A stretch of DNA of 64,000 nucleotides from Heliocidaris erythrogramma (GCA_025617745.1 CM046853.1:60163233-60227232), one strand, 5' to 3'; shown: positions 33,326 to 47,317, numbered from the stretch's first letter. Notes: generated by a model from the letters alone, not told the origin. Made by a program: numbers and translations.

Positions 33326-33777
33326 ATGTCAACAAATGATATCTCAGATTATGCAATTTGCATTTTTATTTACCTGGCATGTTTCATTTTTTGTTCAACA
33401 AGTTTTTCCTAGATGAATAATTTTTTTCCAGGTAATATTTCATCATTGATTGTATTCTATTACATGTGAATTCCAAACAATAGAATCATACCTGTACGTA
33501 TCCAAAATCTATCATGTATAGACAGTACTTTGACCTGCATGCACTTAGGTCATATTGTAAACATCAATTTCTTGTCAAACAAGCATTCTCATTTGAATAT
33601 GTTGTCTGTTGCCATTTCTCGTATTATGTCAAGCAGCCAGGAGCGATGACAAAGGTAAGCCCATTCCACTCCGCCTGTACCTCCACTCGTCATCATTGTA
33701 ATTATTGCATTCCTCACATTCCATACCTCACCTACATGTATATATAATAGCACCATAGAGTGATCATGTGACCCCCA

Positions 33778-34170
33778 CTTATTCATTCATTTATTAATAT
33801 GGTCAGTCCGGAAAAGTTGATTGTAGATAAGGAGGGAGATTTTAATGTAGCACAGATTGCAACATTTTGAGGTTTATAATCTGACACAATTATAGTCATT
33901 TAAATTCTCTTTTTAAATCAAGGCATCAACCCCTTCCATGCCACCAGATTTTTGAGCAATTATCAAAAATGAACTTTAAAGAATTAAACATTAACTTTCA
34001 ATGAGATTTTTCTTGAGCAAACTGGACAAAGATATATTGCATAACTATAGGAATAAGCATTATTTTGAAGGCACTGGTTTCTGTATGAGGAAGAAATTTC
34101 AAGCCATTCTCAGCCTAAACACTCAAATTTTTGGACGGGATTTGCCGCCCACGGCATGGTAGCGGTTAAT
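33778..34170. repeat. Duplicated block, copy 1, with inverted ends
   Basis: Positions 33778-34131 recur at 35127-35499 with few differences. Within this copy, ATCAACCCCTTCCATGCCAC (33929) pairs with GGCATGGTAGCGGTTAATG (to about 34172), so the right portion looks like a ~240-bp inverted-repeat element. The first part (TTATTCATTCATTTATTAAT onward) is outside those ends but shared by both copies. Confidence 0.75.
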
Positions 34171-35126
34171 GTGATAAAAACAGGCTACATTTGTATGATA
34201 ATAAGAGAGAGAGAGAGAGACAGACAGACACAGAGTGAGAGACAGACAGACAGAAATGAGAAATAAAGGGATGGGCGAAATAAAGGGGGGAGGGGGATAA
34301 AGTGAAGGGTGTGAGAAAGGGGCAGGAGGAGGAGGGGGGGGGGGGGGGGGATAGAAAACCTGTTCTTTTGAATATGAAAACGATAATATTAATTCTTTGA
34401 CCTTCGTATCAATTGAAAAGCAGGTTTCTGAAATGTAAGTGGCATGAACCACTTCATTATAGTTTTATCTGTCAAGAGTCAAAGTCTATTATCCTGGAGA
34501 TAAATTGATAGCTGTTTCCTGATTGGAGAAGGAAGGATGCTTATAAATGGCACAATAAAGCTAACGTGCACTTAGGGTATTTCCCCGTAACCGAGATGAA
34601 GGCTGTGGGTACAGGGTATTTCCCTGTATCTTGTGTTGATTCCCTGACATTTAGAAAAGCATGTTCCCGTTTTTTTTGCCCAACCTCAACAATCTTCCCA
34701 TTGGTTTGTAATGGAATAGCAATGGAATAGCAATGTTCCAGCATGTGCATGTTACCCTTGTGTGCCTGCAGTCATTAATATGATAATTCTGATTTAGTGG
34801 TAATCTGTATTGATTTCACTCAGGTGGTGTTTATTTCATTTGCATGTGGAATATATATCCTATCTTAATATATGCTGGTACATGAAATGCCATTGATACT
34901 AAATTCAGCAAAAAATTAAAGAATGTAGCATGCCTCAAAATGACTAGAGGATGTTGTGACAGTATATATTTAGAGAATAAAGTTCTACAGGGAAATTGTT
35001 ACAACTGGTGACAGATATCTGGAAACACCATAGATGAAGCAAGTTAATGAAAATGTTAATTGTAGTTAAACTTCATAGCAAGCAGATCAGTCATATACTA
35101 CCCATGCAGGTACAACAAAATCACAA

Positions 35127-35499
35127 CTTATTCATTCATTTATTAATACGGTCAGTCCGAAAAAGTTGATTGTATAGATAAGGAGGGAGATTTTAATGTA
35201 CATTTAGCACAGATTGCAACATTTTGAGGTTTATAATCTGACACTATCATAGTCATTTAAATTCTCCTTTTAAATCAAGGCATCAACCCCTTCCATGCCA
35301 CCAGATTTTTGAGCAATTATCAAAAATGAACTTTAAAGAATTCAACATTAACTTTCAATGAGATTTTTCTTGAGCTAACTGGACAAAGATATATTGCATA
35401 GCCATAGGAATAAGCATTATGTTGAAGGCACAGGTTTCTGTATGAGGAAGAAATTTCAAGCCATTCTCAGCCTAAACGAAATGTTCAACACTCAAATTT
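35127..35499. repeat. Duplicated block, copy 2
   Basis: This is a near-identical direct copy of 33778-34131, 1.35 kb downstream. It has a 12-bp insertion (GAAATGTTCAAC) before ACTCAAATTT and lacks the right inverted end present in copy 1. The arrangement suggests a local segmental duplication, not two independent transpositions, because sequence outside the inverted ends is shared. Confidence 0.8.
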
Positions 35500-36972
35500 G
35501 TTTACTACTTCAAAATCTTTAGAAAACAATAAGTACAAACAACCTAACAAACATAGGCCTTTACTTTTTGATTCATTTGTCTAGGCCTGCATGAAATGTC
35601 AAGGCAATCAACATCCCTTTGAAAAATCAATACTTTCACCTCTGTAAATTTAAAGAAATGGAGAGCATAGTGAGAGCTCCATACTTACTATTTTTTTAAG
35701 GGGGGGGGGGGGGAGGAGCAAAATTATACTGGTCTGTGACTTCATCAGCCCATATTTAGGCCTAATACACATCAAACATTTTATACGTCTCAGAATAAAG
35801 TTTTAGAGATGTATGTGTGTATTGGCCCTTAGTCCATGATGTTATGCCCAGGTATTAGGCTACACCTTTAAAGATAGTGTCCTCTTGTGACTTGCCCACT
35901 GATGACTGTTGCCATGGTGATTTGAGATTTGCCATCTGTGCCTAGTTTTCTGGTGTATTCATCCGAATAATAAGATCATTTGTTGTTTATAAACTGCATG
36001 TGGGAACTTAGTTATGAGCCAATTTCAACTTAAAAATTATCTTGTATCTTTGAGAAATCACTTTTTCCAGAGGATATAATATTCTTGAATTGTAAGCTTT
36101 AAAAAGTCATGTAATGTATTTTGTCAAGTTCAGAATGAAAACGAACAAAACAAAGTTATAATGATGCTTTGTTTTATGTGTTTTATAATGGGAGAATAAT
36201 AAAGAAGTGAATCATTGTATCATTTTGAGTTTCTTATAAAAAAAAATTGTGTGGAGAGTAATAAAGGGAGTCCAATACCTTTATATTTTCCTCTTTTCAA
36301 TGTTTCAACTGTTTTTCAACCAATGTCAGAAATTCATTTGTGAACACCTGTAATTTCTTTACTCTATTGTTATGTCTTTTTCTGTTCTTAGTATTCATAA
36401 TGTTCATAATATCATAGTATGCATGTATCACTGTAATGTGTTTCATATAATCGTGAAATTTACATAGTAGATCATAGTGCATGTTCATTCAATATAATTA
36501 TGTGTATTGTTGTGGAGTCTATGGATCTTGTGAAGAATACTAACCCCAAAACAGGGCTCTGCTGCTTTATTTTCAAACATGGTACCTTTCCAATTATAGT
36601 ATTAGCCCAACAGGATCACAGGTCAGTTGAAGGTTGGTTCTTGATTCAGTGGCTGATTATTTTGAGGGTTTAAACCATTTTGCAGTAGAGCCCTGATAGT
36701 GATAGAAGTATCAATCGATGTATACATACATGTAACATAAACCTGTGTACTTACATATTTAGAAGTATATATACCTCAGTCTGTCTTTAGAAGTATGTAC
36801 CTGTGTCATTTGATCAGTAGTTGTTGGTTGTATTTTCTTTAACTTGAAAGTCACAAAATAGTTGAATTTCATGTAATGATGATTGAAATAAAATGTTTAG
36901 TGAATAAGCAACAAAAAATATAGGGTTAGGGTTGAGATTCGGGTTAGCTGTAGTGTTTGGTCTTGGGTTGCC

Positions 36973-37571
36973 ATTAAAGGGCAATCCAACCTTGGTGATA
37001 AGTTGATTTGTATGAAAGCAGAAAAATAAAAACAGGATCGTGAAAGCTTGAGAGAAATTGGACAAGAAATAAGAAAGTTACGAATGTTTGAAAAATGAGA
37101 TCACTACATCTATGCGAATCTCAAATTGGCAATTTGGTGAGTCGATTGTGACATACTTGTGGACAACTCTCCCGTTTGTCGTACACAAAAATATATCATT
37201 AATTTGCGGTTTTCTCCGAAGCGCCTTTACCCTCGGGGCAGTACTCAAAATATATTGGAGATAGCATATTGTTATAGGTCCTCAGGAAAGAAAAAAATCC
37301 TGAGTAATACATTTTGAAAAAATGACATTTTAGCCATTTTGTGTGTTGGAGCGAATGGGGGAGTTGTCTGCAACTACATCACAGAGATGTTACATGTACC
37401 TACAGTAATCGGCCAATTTGAAATTCCCATATGTATAGTAATTACAACTTTCAAAACTTCATAACTTTCTTATTGTTTGTCCGATTTCGTTCAAACCTTC
37501 ACCAATCTGATTCTCTGATTTTTCCTCTTTCATTCAGAGCAACTTGCCATTAAAATTGGATTTCCCTTTAA
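36973..37571. mobile_element. MITE, CTTTAAAGG-ended family, copy B
   Basis: The ends are ATTAAAGGGCAATCCAACCT and, at the right, AATTGGATTTCCCTTTAA, an imperfect inverted pair. Interior words AAGAAAGTTACGAATGTTTG near the left and AACTTCATAACTTTCTTATT near the right are inverted versions of one another and match the copies at 31837 and 59404. Confidence 0.75.
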
Positions 37572-38269
37572 GAATCTTGTGTCTTACTTAGTATGGGATA
37601 TTGACTGCTTAGTGATTGTTGGCAGAGCTTGTGTTGCAGAACCATTCAGCACACTGTACCAAACCCATCGTTTGTGTGTTGATTCTCATCTTCACTAGCT
37701 TAATATTGATTCAGCTTGTGTCCGTAATCACCTCAGGTTGTCCGGCTTTTTTTTCCCAAGAGACCCTCAAAGGATGCCTTAAACCTATGTCTGTATTAAA
37801 AAGAACTCTAAACGAACAAAGTAAATGTACACTTCTGAGAAATAATGTATTCATTTGTATCACTTTAGCAGTGATCAATATGTTATAAAGACAGTATTAC
37901 ACACATAAAAAACAACTGTTAAAACTTTCAAGTTTTTATGGCTTTGTCGAGTATATCTATTAATAGGGTGTCTGAACAAACGGTAAGGTACTGAAAGATG
38001 CTAAATGTTTATTTATTATCTGCATAATAAAATGAAGAGGAGGAGTGGCTCTGGTGCTTCCACAATGCTTCAATTGATTGAAAATTAGATGTTTGTAGCT
38101 TTCCAAGGTGTTTGAGTGCCCAGTTCAAAAGTTTTTTTTTTAAAGTGGTCTGCGACTTCAAATTTCAGTTCTAATTTTGTAGGAAATATGAAATAAGGAA
38201 ATTCACACTAAAATGACCGTTTAGTATCAAGTATTGGATGTAATTTGATACTTACAAAAGACCTAGGCC

Positions 38270-38413
38270 CCGTTTCATAAAAATTGCTATCAATAACAAC
38301 TGCCTCATTTCTATGACAAATTTGCTCTCAGCCAAACAGATTCAAGGATTTCAGTAGCTTATAACGGCTATTGTAGCTTGTCATTGGTAACAAGTTTTAT
38401 AAAACGGAGCCCT
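38270..38413. mobile_element. Hairpin MITE, TTTCATGAAA family, copy 2
   Basis: The ends are AGGCCCCGTTTCATAAAA and TTTTATAAAACGGAGCCCT. The middle has AGCTTATAACGG and words like GCTCTCAGCCAAACAGATTC, the reverse of the CTGATTGGCTGAGAGC word in copies at 9722 and 39200. About 144 bp, no coding capacity. Confidence 0.75.
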
Positions 38414-39199
38414 GTTCCTTAATTAAGTATCCAGGATAGTAAATGGGAATGTATATTTACACCTTTGCAGACTAATTAATGGTCCCCTTTCATTTGGACT
38501 ATTCATGTTTGTATCATTTTTTTTTTATTGATCAATATAATAGGATTACAGAGTTATCAGAACATGATTATAAACAATAAAGAAACAACAAAAATACAAG
38601 AATCAATACATTTTAACCTATAATTAAAGTGGAGCAGCATAAAATAAATCAGCAGAACTAGTGTACATGTATTTCTAATTCATATTTAGGGAACAGCCTC
38701 TCAAAAGAAGACCTAAATTGATAGCCTTTGTCTCATCCAAAATGATAACCTTTGTCTCCTTGCTTTAAACAGATTGTAACAGAAGATATGACTAATGTGC
38801 ATGTGTCTTCAAATGCAGTCTTCATGTATATACATCACACAATGTTCATTCTTTTAACTCTCACATAGTGGTGTTCATATCATACAAATCAATATTTTAC
38901 TCATATTTCATACATAGCAAGACTTGTGACAAAAAAGGAGTGTATGCATGTACATGTATGCACATGTATTATTCATATTGTTTCTTTATATCCATCAGAT
39001 GATCAATTAAATTACAACTTTGTCAACATGAATACTTAACCCCATTAATAGTGATCAACTTGCTCACTCCCTAGGCATGGTAAGGAGCCATGCCCTGTGA
39101 TAGGCAAGGGGTTAATAAAATATTACACTATACATTTCTGTGATTAAATTTTTGGAATAGGAGATGCAGGGTATGTGAACAGTTTTTATATTGCATGCA

Positions 39200-39350
39200 G
39201 GGCCCCGTTTCATGAAACTTGTTATCAATAACTAGTTGCAATAACTATTATAAGCTACTGAAATCCGTGCATCTGATTGGCTGAGAGCAAATTTTTCATA
39301 GAAATGTGGTAGCTGTTACTGATAATAAGTTATATGAAACGGGGCCCAGA
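39200..39350. mobile_element. Hairpin MITE, TTTCATGAAA family, copy 3
   Basis: The ends are GGGCCCCGTTTCATGAAACT and TTATATGAAACGGGGCCC. The centre has TATAAGCTACTGAAATCC and CTGATTGGCTGAGAGCAAAT. This copy has the best preserved ends of the family in the window. Confidence 0.82.
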
Positions 39351-39439
39351 TCCTTTTAAATAAAGTATGCTTCATCGAGTAGTTCTAGGTTTTGATAGTT
39401 CAGCATTTCAGAGTACTTCCTTATTGAAATTAATTAAAG

Positions 39440-39575
39440 TGTACCAGTCACTTAAAAAAGTAATTTGTTTACAGCAGCTCTAGAAAGTATAAATCAACCT
39501 CAAAAAACTTTACCTGGCCTTCTATGGGTTAACGGTCAAGGAGTATGAAGAAAAATTGAAGGAAAACATATAACC
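39440..39575 (+). mobile_element. Partial MITE, GTACCAATCACC family
   Basis: AGTGTACCAGTCACTTAAAA, CTAGAAAGTATAAATCAACC and GTCAAGGAGTATGAAGAAA match the left part of the full element at 42520-42852. The right half is missing. Confidence 0.65.
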
Positions 39576-40023
39576 TCCTTATAGTTATGGGTCGTCTGTT
39601 ACTTCCTGGATCATTCCTTACTCTTTCAAGCCTTAAAATATTTCAAACTTATGTTGCATTAAAAAAAAATAAGTATACTGAACTTGCAGCTCTAAACAGA
39701 ATATTACTTTCTGTTTGACAAATGGTAATGCTTATTGTTGTGCATGAAAATTTCAAGAGATATCTCAAATTGCATTATTCAGGTACAACCAGAAGCATTA
39801 CCAATTCATTATGATGGCAATTTCAAGTGCAAGTATGTTATTCTACACCTATCAAATGATCAATCAAAAGCAGAGGACTATATAGAAAGTGAAACTGCAA
39901 TATTTCTGCTCTAATTATGTATTGAAACTGAGTCAGATAGTAAAACCTGAATTAATCACTCGGTTGAAAGGACAACCCTAGATTTTGATATGAATATTCT
40001 GGTATCAATTTTCTTAACTGTAG

Positions 40024-40087
40024 AGGGAGCACGACATCCACCTGCAAGCCTTGTCGGAGCTTCATCAGCGTGTTAAGCCATTGCCAG
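40024..40087 (+). CDS. SH3-domain protein, exon 3
   Basis: A 64-nt exon, phase 0 in and phase 1 out, encodes REHDIHLQALSELHQRVKPLP plus one base. It probably forms a short helix (alternating hydrophobic IHLQALSELHQRV) followed by a proline. The acceptor is TTTTCTTAACTGTAG and the donor is CCAG then GTAAAT. The phase joins both neighbours correctly, and the local base composition is clearly more GC-rich than the flanking introns. Confidence 0.6.
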
Positions 40088-42519
40088 GTAAATATCATGG
40101 ATTAATATCTACCAGTATCGATCATCTATAAACTACCGGTAGACAGTATGCTCCATTAGTTTCGTTAATTTGTCTTTCATCCCATTGAATTTTTTGGACA
40201 TAATGACTTTCAAAATTGCCCTATCCATAATTCTTCCTTATGAAGGAATATGATACCATTTTCTCCCCTGACAATACAATTGATGATCTCATCTACAATT
40301 TGTTGATTGGTGATTATACATTTGATAATGTAGCCATTAGTTTTCTGATTGTTGTGAGTGTTCTTCATTATTTTTCATTATATATTCACTTTAATCCCAA
40401 CCAAGTGTGTGTATGATATATGACTTCCAGAATTACATTAACTCATCCCATCTGATACTAATGGTGCATTTATTAGCTTCAATGATATTTGTATGATTAT
40501 TGTCATTTGAAAGTAGTAACTTGTTTTGTTTTGTCTGGTGAAGTCGGCAGAACGAATGATCTTCTTTGTAATCTGTTAATTAATTACACTAACATTACAT
40601 TATTATTTTAATAGTCTCTTAATTCTACCTTTTATTAATTTCCTTTTAGAAAATTGATTGGATTTATGTATTTTTTCTCTCAGATATTCAAAGTTTCTTC
40701 TTCCCTGTCCAACTCTCTCTCTCCCTCTCTCTCTTCCCTAGCTCTTTCTCTCTTATGTAGAAAGTGGATGTTTTGTCTGATCCTGTGTTAGGAGCTACAT
40801 TGTATTTGGTGCACTGGTGTATTAATGAATTCTATAATTTGATTGATTGATTTATTTCTAAATACCATTTTCAGTCCACCCCTCCTCTACCTTGTTCATT
40901 TAGATGTACAATGTAGGTAGTGTTATGAAGATCAGGCCCCTACAGTATATTGCATGACATTATACCAGCTATGATTCAATTACAGTTGTTGATATTAGAA
41001 TGATATTGGTAGTTAATTATTTTAAGCCTTTTTATTTATTTGAAAGATGTGAGGTTATTTTGTAAAGACTTATGTTTGTAAAATAAATTCATTCCTTTAA
41101 TAGCCTTCTGGTTGTGTGAATTATAGCAATATAGGATTTTGAAATTTGAATATAAATGTAAGCAATTTACATAATCTTCATCAAGTTGTATACATGATTT
41201 TCTAGAAGTATACATTTACATATATTACGAAGTCACATTCCTCTAAAGAATTCTGTAGTCTAATTGTGCTGTGGTCTTCTCTCAGCATTCTGTAAATGTT
41301 CCAAGGTGCAGATATACCATTGTATTTGATTTCTTTGTTTATATTAGGAACAAAGCTTCATACAAATCTGAACAAAAAGAGTACTTTTACCACTGAAAAG
41401 TTGGTTTTTCATGTGTAAGTTCACCTTCAACTTATCCATGAACGGTATCAATCACAATATATTATAGACTTTGATTGTGTACAAAGACATTCTACCAGAG
41501 GAAATCGGAACAACCAATTCTAGAACTGCTGTACATATGCTTGTTTGTTGTTAGATAATGAATGGTATTTACCAAATATAATGTGAAATGAAATAAATAT
41601 GTCTGTGCAGACCCAGAAGTCTGTGTTACTATATGAGTTGTCGCCCTTCTAGCTCCAAACAGACAATATTTAAAAAAAAAAATCAAAATTATTATTTAAG
41701 TTAACTGTTGCTTAAATGAGAATAGAAATATATCTTCATTTATGTATATCTTCAGGGCTTCACCTTCTATCACTACTGATATGTCACCATGCTGCCATCT
41801 GTATCATTATGTCTTTGATTGACTTCATTTCATGTTACAAATGACTATGATGTCAATGACTTTGAAACATTTACAAAGTTAGATATCAAAGGGTTATATT
41901 ACCACAAAATCATAAAGAAATAAAATGATTAAGTGCTTAAGGTAGATACAGCCCTACTACCTCTCTAAATTCCATCATTCTATTGGCATGATGCAGGAAG
42001 CTTCCCCTATTGCATTACGTTATTGCTGCACTATAATGTTTAACTCAATGCAAGGCATGGCCAGTCAACTATGAATTCATTTCTAAAGAAGGAGAAATAA
42101 CAGTGCACTGAAATAAAAAAGAAAAACCATAAAAACTCTTTTTTGGTAGTCTTCCATTGTTTGGTTTGCTATGCTTGATGTTCACCTCTAGAAAGGAAGC
42201 AAATAGTTGCCCTCTTCCAAAGTCAGAGTTAAACGGGGGTTGTGAACAGCAGTGTAAACATACACATATATTTTTTCTTCCGGTTTTCCAAATACTTTGC
42301 ATGGTTTAATTGACAGAGTAAATTGTAAGGCCTTAGGGTTTGTAAGCCCTCAGGGTTGCTGTCAATCAACTAATATTAGATGTTAATCATTCATTTAGGC
42401 ATAAAATGTTCATTTTCTATCTCTATACAGTATAGTTTATTCCAGATACTTAGCTGTTTTTATTCACGTTTTAAAACAAGATTACATGTATGAGTGTGTC
42501 TAAACTTCTAACTTCTAAG

Positions 42520-42852
42520 TGTACCAATCACCTGAAAAAATAATTTCTGTACAGCTAGAAAGTATAAAAATCAACCCCAAAGACATTTATTTGGCGGTCT
42601 ATAGGTCAACAGTTGAGGAGTATGAAAGAAATAAAGGAATCATAACATGAAGGTTCGGACTTCGGTTCCACAAGAGCCCCTATCTTGGCGGGTGCGTTGA
42701 GTAGTCTACTCATGAGTTGTTTTTGTAATTAAATGTAATTAAACTTGCGATATCTCTTTATAGAATTCATTTTTGAAGCCCATATTTTGAATATAAGATA
42801 ACGTCATGGAACCTCTGACGTACAGAGCAAAATATTTTTTGGTGATTGGTAC
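42520..42852 (+). mobile_element. MITE, GTACCAATCACC family, complete copy
   Basis: The ends are TGTACCAATCACCTGAAAAA and, at the right, AAATATTTTTTGGTGATTGG then TAC, an inverted pair of about 25 bp. The interior includes TGCGTTGAGTAGTCTACTC and AACGTCATGGAACCTCTGAC, shared with the copies at 3450 and 50882. It has no coding sequence and is about 333 bp long. Confidence 0.8.
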
Positions 42853-45800
42853 CATTTAACATTTATTGTAGGGTTAAACACAGTCCTGATTATTGTTAAT
42901 AAGAAATTTATTTTGTACAGGCTGTTAAGTGAAAATTCTTACAGATCTCTTCTATTGCGCAAATGCAACTTCATGAAAAGGATGTGGAATTCATCCGTAA
43001 AAAAATGAAGGAGAATTCCAAGCGTCATGACTGTAGGAAGGATTTACAATTTTGTACGTTTTAAATGTCAGGTATTGGGTTATTGTGCCAATGTAAGAGC
43101 ATTTTTGGAAGAGTAAGGTAAAAAATAAGAAATATATATAAACAGGCAAGAACTAGATTAAAGAAGCTTGACATATACAGTAGTAAGCTATATGAGACAC
43201 AAATATACTCCATGTACATGTTTGAGAACATCCAGAATAAACACAATTTGAGATCTTGCTTTAATTCAGTTTCATTTACTTTTAAAAAGAGGAATAAAAA
43301 AAAATTCTAAAGCGTATGTACATTCAAACTTCACAATGCAATCCACATTTACCAAACTGCCATACATCATTGCAGCTTTCTTAATTTATGATGTTAGAGG
43401 GTGAAGTTGAACCATTCTGTCATACAAATAGTTATTATTAGAAATATAGACCGCAAACAATCCTTCGATACAAGCTCCTCCCAATTTGAACTCGCCATGA
43501 AAGAAATATGTCTGAAATACATGTATGTCTGAAATATAGGTATAAAAAAAAAAATAGGTATCGCTCGCAGCCATGCTGTGGCATTGTTTGTTTGTGTAGC
43601 TTACACTTCAGATGTTTTCTCTTTAGCATTTCAACTGTTAGCTTGAAAAAAGAATTTTACCAACATCAACACAACTTAAAGTAGACATGTGATAGAGTTA
43701 TATATCAACATCTGCTACAAAGATGCTAGAATTATTTTTTTCGACACAAATTGTCTAGAAGAACAAAAATACTTAATCTTTTCGTAATAAGCATTAGCTC
43801 AAGTTCAAAGTCTTGAAATGAAACTACCAGTTTCAGTGGTTGGATAGCAAAATAAGTGGGAGCAAAATTGAATATAACGGATCAATAGATTAAAGATTTT
43901 ACCTCACTGAGGAATATTTATGAAAAGAATGAATACAATGGACATTCATTTCTTTTGGGTTCACCCTCTAATTGAAATGCATTTAACCGGAAACTGAATT
44001 AATGGCTATGAAAAATCGCTTTTCAAAGGATATTCCTAAAATGGAATATTACATTTATGCAGTCCTGAGTACCAGTCTATGCAGTTTACCCCTTGTATAC
44101 CATTGTTATCTTTACCAGTACAAAACAAGTTCTTAAAATGAAATTCATTTAAACAGATAATTAGGTTATTGTTTATATATCAAAGTTATAAATTATACAA
44201 ACTAATTCATTACCTAACTCATAAACAACAACCTTTTTTTTAGAAATCCATGAACTGGCATTCCTTACATTTGCTGAAAATTGAAAGAAGTAGTTGGAAA
44301 AAACAAGAACAATAAGAACAAAAAATCTCCAACATATTGCATCTATTTCTGTAAAACATAATTGTTAGAATTTATGAAACAGATTCAATAAATTGCATAT
44401 TTGGTGTACCATTGACCCTCTTATTCTTCTCAAAGAAGGAGGACAAACATGTAATATACAAGTAAAATTTTGTCAAATGTTTGACCGTAGCAACAATTAA
44501 ATAGGGTTTTTCCTACCCTTGACCCAATGCTGTGCGACCTATATTTCAACCGAAAGGGCAAAGAATAATATTAGTTCAATAAATGTTGCATCTTGGTCTT
44601 AGATTTTTTATAAATTAAAGTAATTTTCTGGGTGCATCTGAGGTGGCTCAAGGCCAAAACTTCCCAACAGTTTTCTTTAATAACCTAGGACAGTGATAAA
44701 ATGACGGTGTACAGTTCAAGATCTTTAGGGCACTCCAGGGCTGGACAGATGTTTTTTTTCCCCTTCAATTTCCATTTTATATTAAGTTGGGAATTCCAGT
44801 TCCTTCTTTTGATATGTACATGAGTAGAACCTTAATCGTGAATTATAATTTCCAAACCAATTTTTACAAGTATCCACAATTATGATAAGTGAATCAACTA
44901 TAACCCAAGAATTCCAATTGCTTCTTTTGAAATGTATCAACATGATTAGAACCTTAACTGTAATTTCCAAACCAGTTTTTACAAGTATTCACAATTTAGT
45001 GAATCTACTATAACCAAAGGCATTTATTTGTGACAAATAAATCGTAATAAATGCTAGTTCTAAAAGATGCAAATGTTTCAGGGTTTGCGTTTTCTATCAC
45101 AGGTGTATCAGAAATAATAAAACAAATGAAATCTATTTTTGAACTCATTTGACTTTTCCCAATAATGAATAATTTGGATTAATCCTCTAAGCAAAGTTAT
45201 GACTATGTAATACATGTATATCCCATTTTCTGAGATTAAATGTATCCCAATATTTAAGATAAAGAATGGGCATATAGGGGAAGTGAAATTTACAACATTC
45301 CAGAATTGAATAAAGCATTCATTAAATGGCATAAACTTGTGTATATGCATAATTTTATAGGCCTCTGCAATCTTAAAAAAAATCAACATTGATAGAAGGT
45401 AAAACTTGTAATTTCATAAGGACATCAGTAATATTAAGAGAACAGTAATATAACCCCAAATAAATACATAGCATTTAATAGACTGACATGGATATTTTGT
45501 CCTATAATTTTGAAAATATTGAAATGTGAAAATCATTTAAAAGCAGACAGAAAGTCTTGTGAGAATCATGTGAAATTTGCAGCATTATCATCTGCTTAGG
45601 GTGAGAATTCTGTCACGTTTTAATACCTCTTTGCTGAGCAAATATTATTTCCTATGTCAATAGTATGGGTGGGACCTTCAGATTATTTTCTTAATTTTCG
45701 CACTACGGTATTTTGAGTTATGGTCAAAGTAAACAAGTGGGGGACTATTGTATATTTCTCTTATGCATGCCAAAATGTACATACTGTATGATATGACCAC

Positions 45801-46853
45801 ATTAAAAAAAAAATTGTTTTCTATGTGTGGAATGATCATAGTGAAGAAGCAATCAGTCACTTGTTTTAATACAGATCTGCATGTGTGTCTCCATCCAATA
45901 CCAATCTTTGATTTACATAACCTACATTTCATATTTACATTAGGGTAATCAAATATGTGAATATGAAATACATTTGATATTCCCAAGGACTAAATACTTA
46001 TTTGTGAGGACTTGTCAGGTTAAAAACTGATTTCAAATGCATATTTAAGATATGCATTTTAAATATGCATTTTAGTTAAAGGTAAGGCATAAAGTTGGTT
46101 AATTTTGAATGCACCACAATTTAAAAAAAACAAATTTCCACCTTTTATTTAAAGCATAGACACAACATTGAAAAATTTACTCTATGATACTTCACATTTC
46201 ACAATCGTTAGATAGAGACTGAGAATTCATAAAAGAAAACTGTATTCTAAGAGGAAACAGGTTTGTCCGACCAGACAGAGACTTTTTAAATAATTGATAC
46301 TGATTTTAGTTATCAGATATATGTGAAGCCTTTCTGTACATTGTACATTTCATAGTGATGTAATATTTACACATGGAGATTACATGTAACTATTTTGCCC
46401 ATGCTGATTACATAAGAAACCTCATGTGATGGTCCCTAGATGGAGAGGAATGTTTAATCTCATGACTAAAATAAACAGCACCAATCATATGTTTCTAGGA
46501 AGCAGAAGAATGCATTTACCATTAATTAAGAAGCATTATCTAAACACAAGAGATACAAGAAACTTGGAGACATGTACATATAAAGCAACACATGGTTGAC
46601 AAATTATGCTAAAGGTACATGTCGGCTACATGAAGCCATTGGCAGTCAATTATAAACACTGAAAAGTATCAAATCATAATTGTAATATTACATGTGATAT
46701 TCAAACAACTTGAGAATTTATGAACATGGACCTAGGGCAAAGGCATTTTTTGTTTAAAGTATTTATATAGTCATGTGTTCTGCTTTTTCTATCATTAGCC
46801 AATAGTTCTAGCACAAGGAAAATGATGTGTATAGATGAAAATGTGTATTATCT

Positions 46854-47317
46854 GCTGAGAGCCAGAAGAGTGTTAACTCATATAGAGTTAACCCTTTCAA
46901 GACAGGAATTATTCAAAGGCTAAATTGATCACATTTTGTTCTTCAAATTGGCAGCAATATTATTTTCCTTTTAGTGCTACATGGTTCTAATAAGGCATAA
47001 TGTCTTTGAAAATAGTATGCATGGTTTAGAATTTTGTTGTAAAGTTGAAAAAAACATTTTTATTTTACAAAATATGATTTTGAACCTCTTAATGAGTTCC
47101 CAAGTAGATTTTAAATCTTATTCTCTTTTAAAAAATTCCTGGCATCAAACGCAATATGGTCATGCAGCAAAGATGGACATAGTTTGTGTAGAAAATTTTC
47201 CCCTTTCTGCTTATGCATCTGGTATATTTTTTAAAACTCTGAATCAAAAGTTATTAAGCCAAACCACAAAATGTGGTCAATTGTCTTGAAAGGGTTAACA
47301 CCTTTCTGGCTCTCAGC
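46854..47317. mobile_element. Element with GCTGAGAGCC ends, 464 bp
   Basis: The left end is GCTGAGAGCCAGAAGAGTGT then TAAC; the right end is GTTAACACCTTTCTGGCTCT then CAGC. A second inverted pair sits just inside (GTTAACCCTTTCAAGACAGG against TTGTCTTGAAAGGGTTAAC), suggesting one element nested in another. A 102-codon open frame inside has no recognisable domain. Confidence 0.8.

Larger units (their letters stand above)
28703..40023 (+). other. Intron 2 of the SH3 gene, 11.3 kb
   Basis: It contains several transposon remnants listed separately (31837-32390, 32896-33325, 33778-34170, 35127-35499, 36973-37571, 38270-38413, 39200-39350, 39440-39575), a GA/CAGA microsatellite near 34205-34260, and G tracts at 34334-34350 and 35700-35713. 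I looked for additional phase-0 exons and found none I could defend, but very short exons could be missed. Confidence 0.55.

Noticed and set aside
36901-36975. Telomere-like TTAGGG words (TAGGGTTAGGGTTG)
   Set aside because: Only two or three imperfect units; not an interstitial telomere array.
39784-39834. Candidate exon VQPEALPIHYDGNFKC after a CAG
   Set aside because: Poor pyrimidine tract and a phase that would break the join to exon 3.
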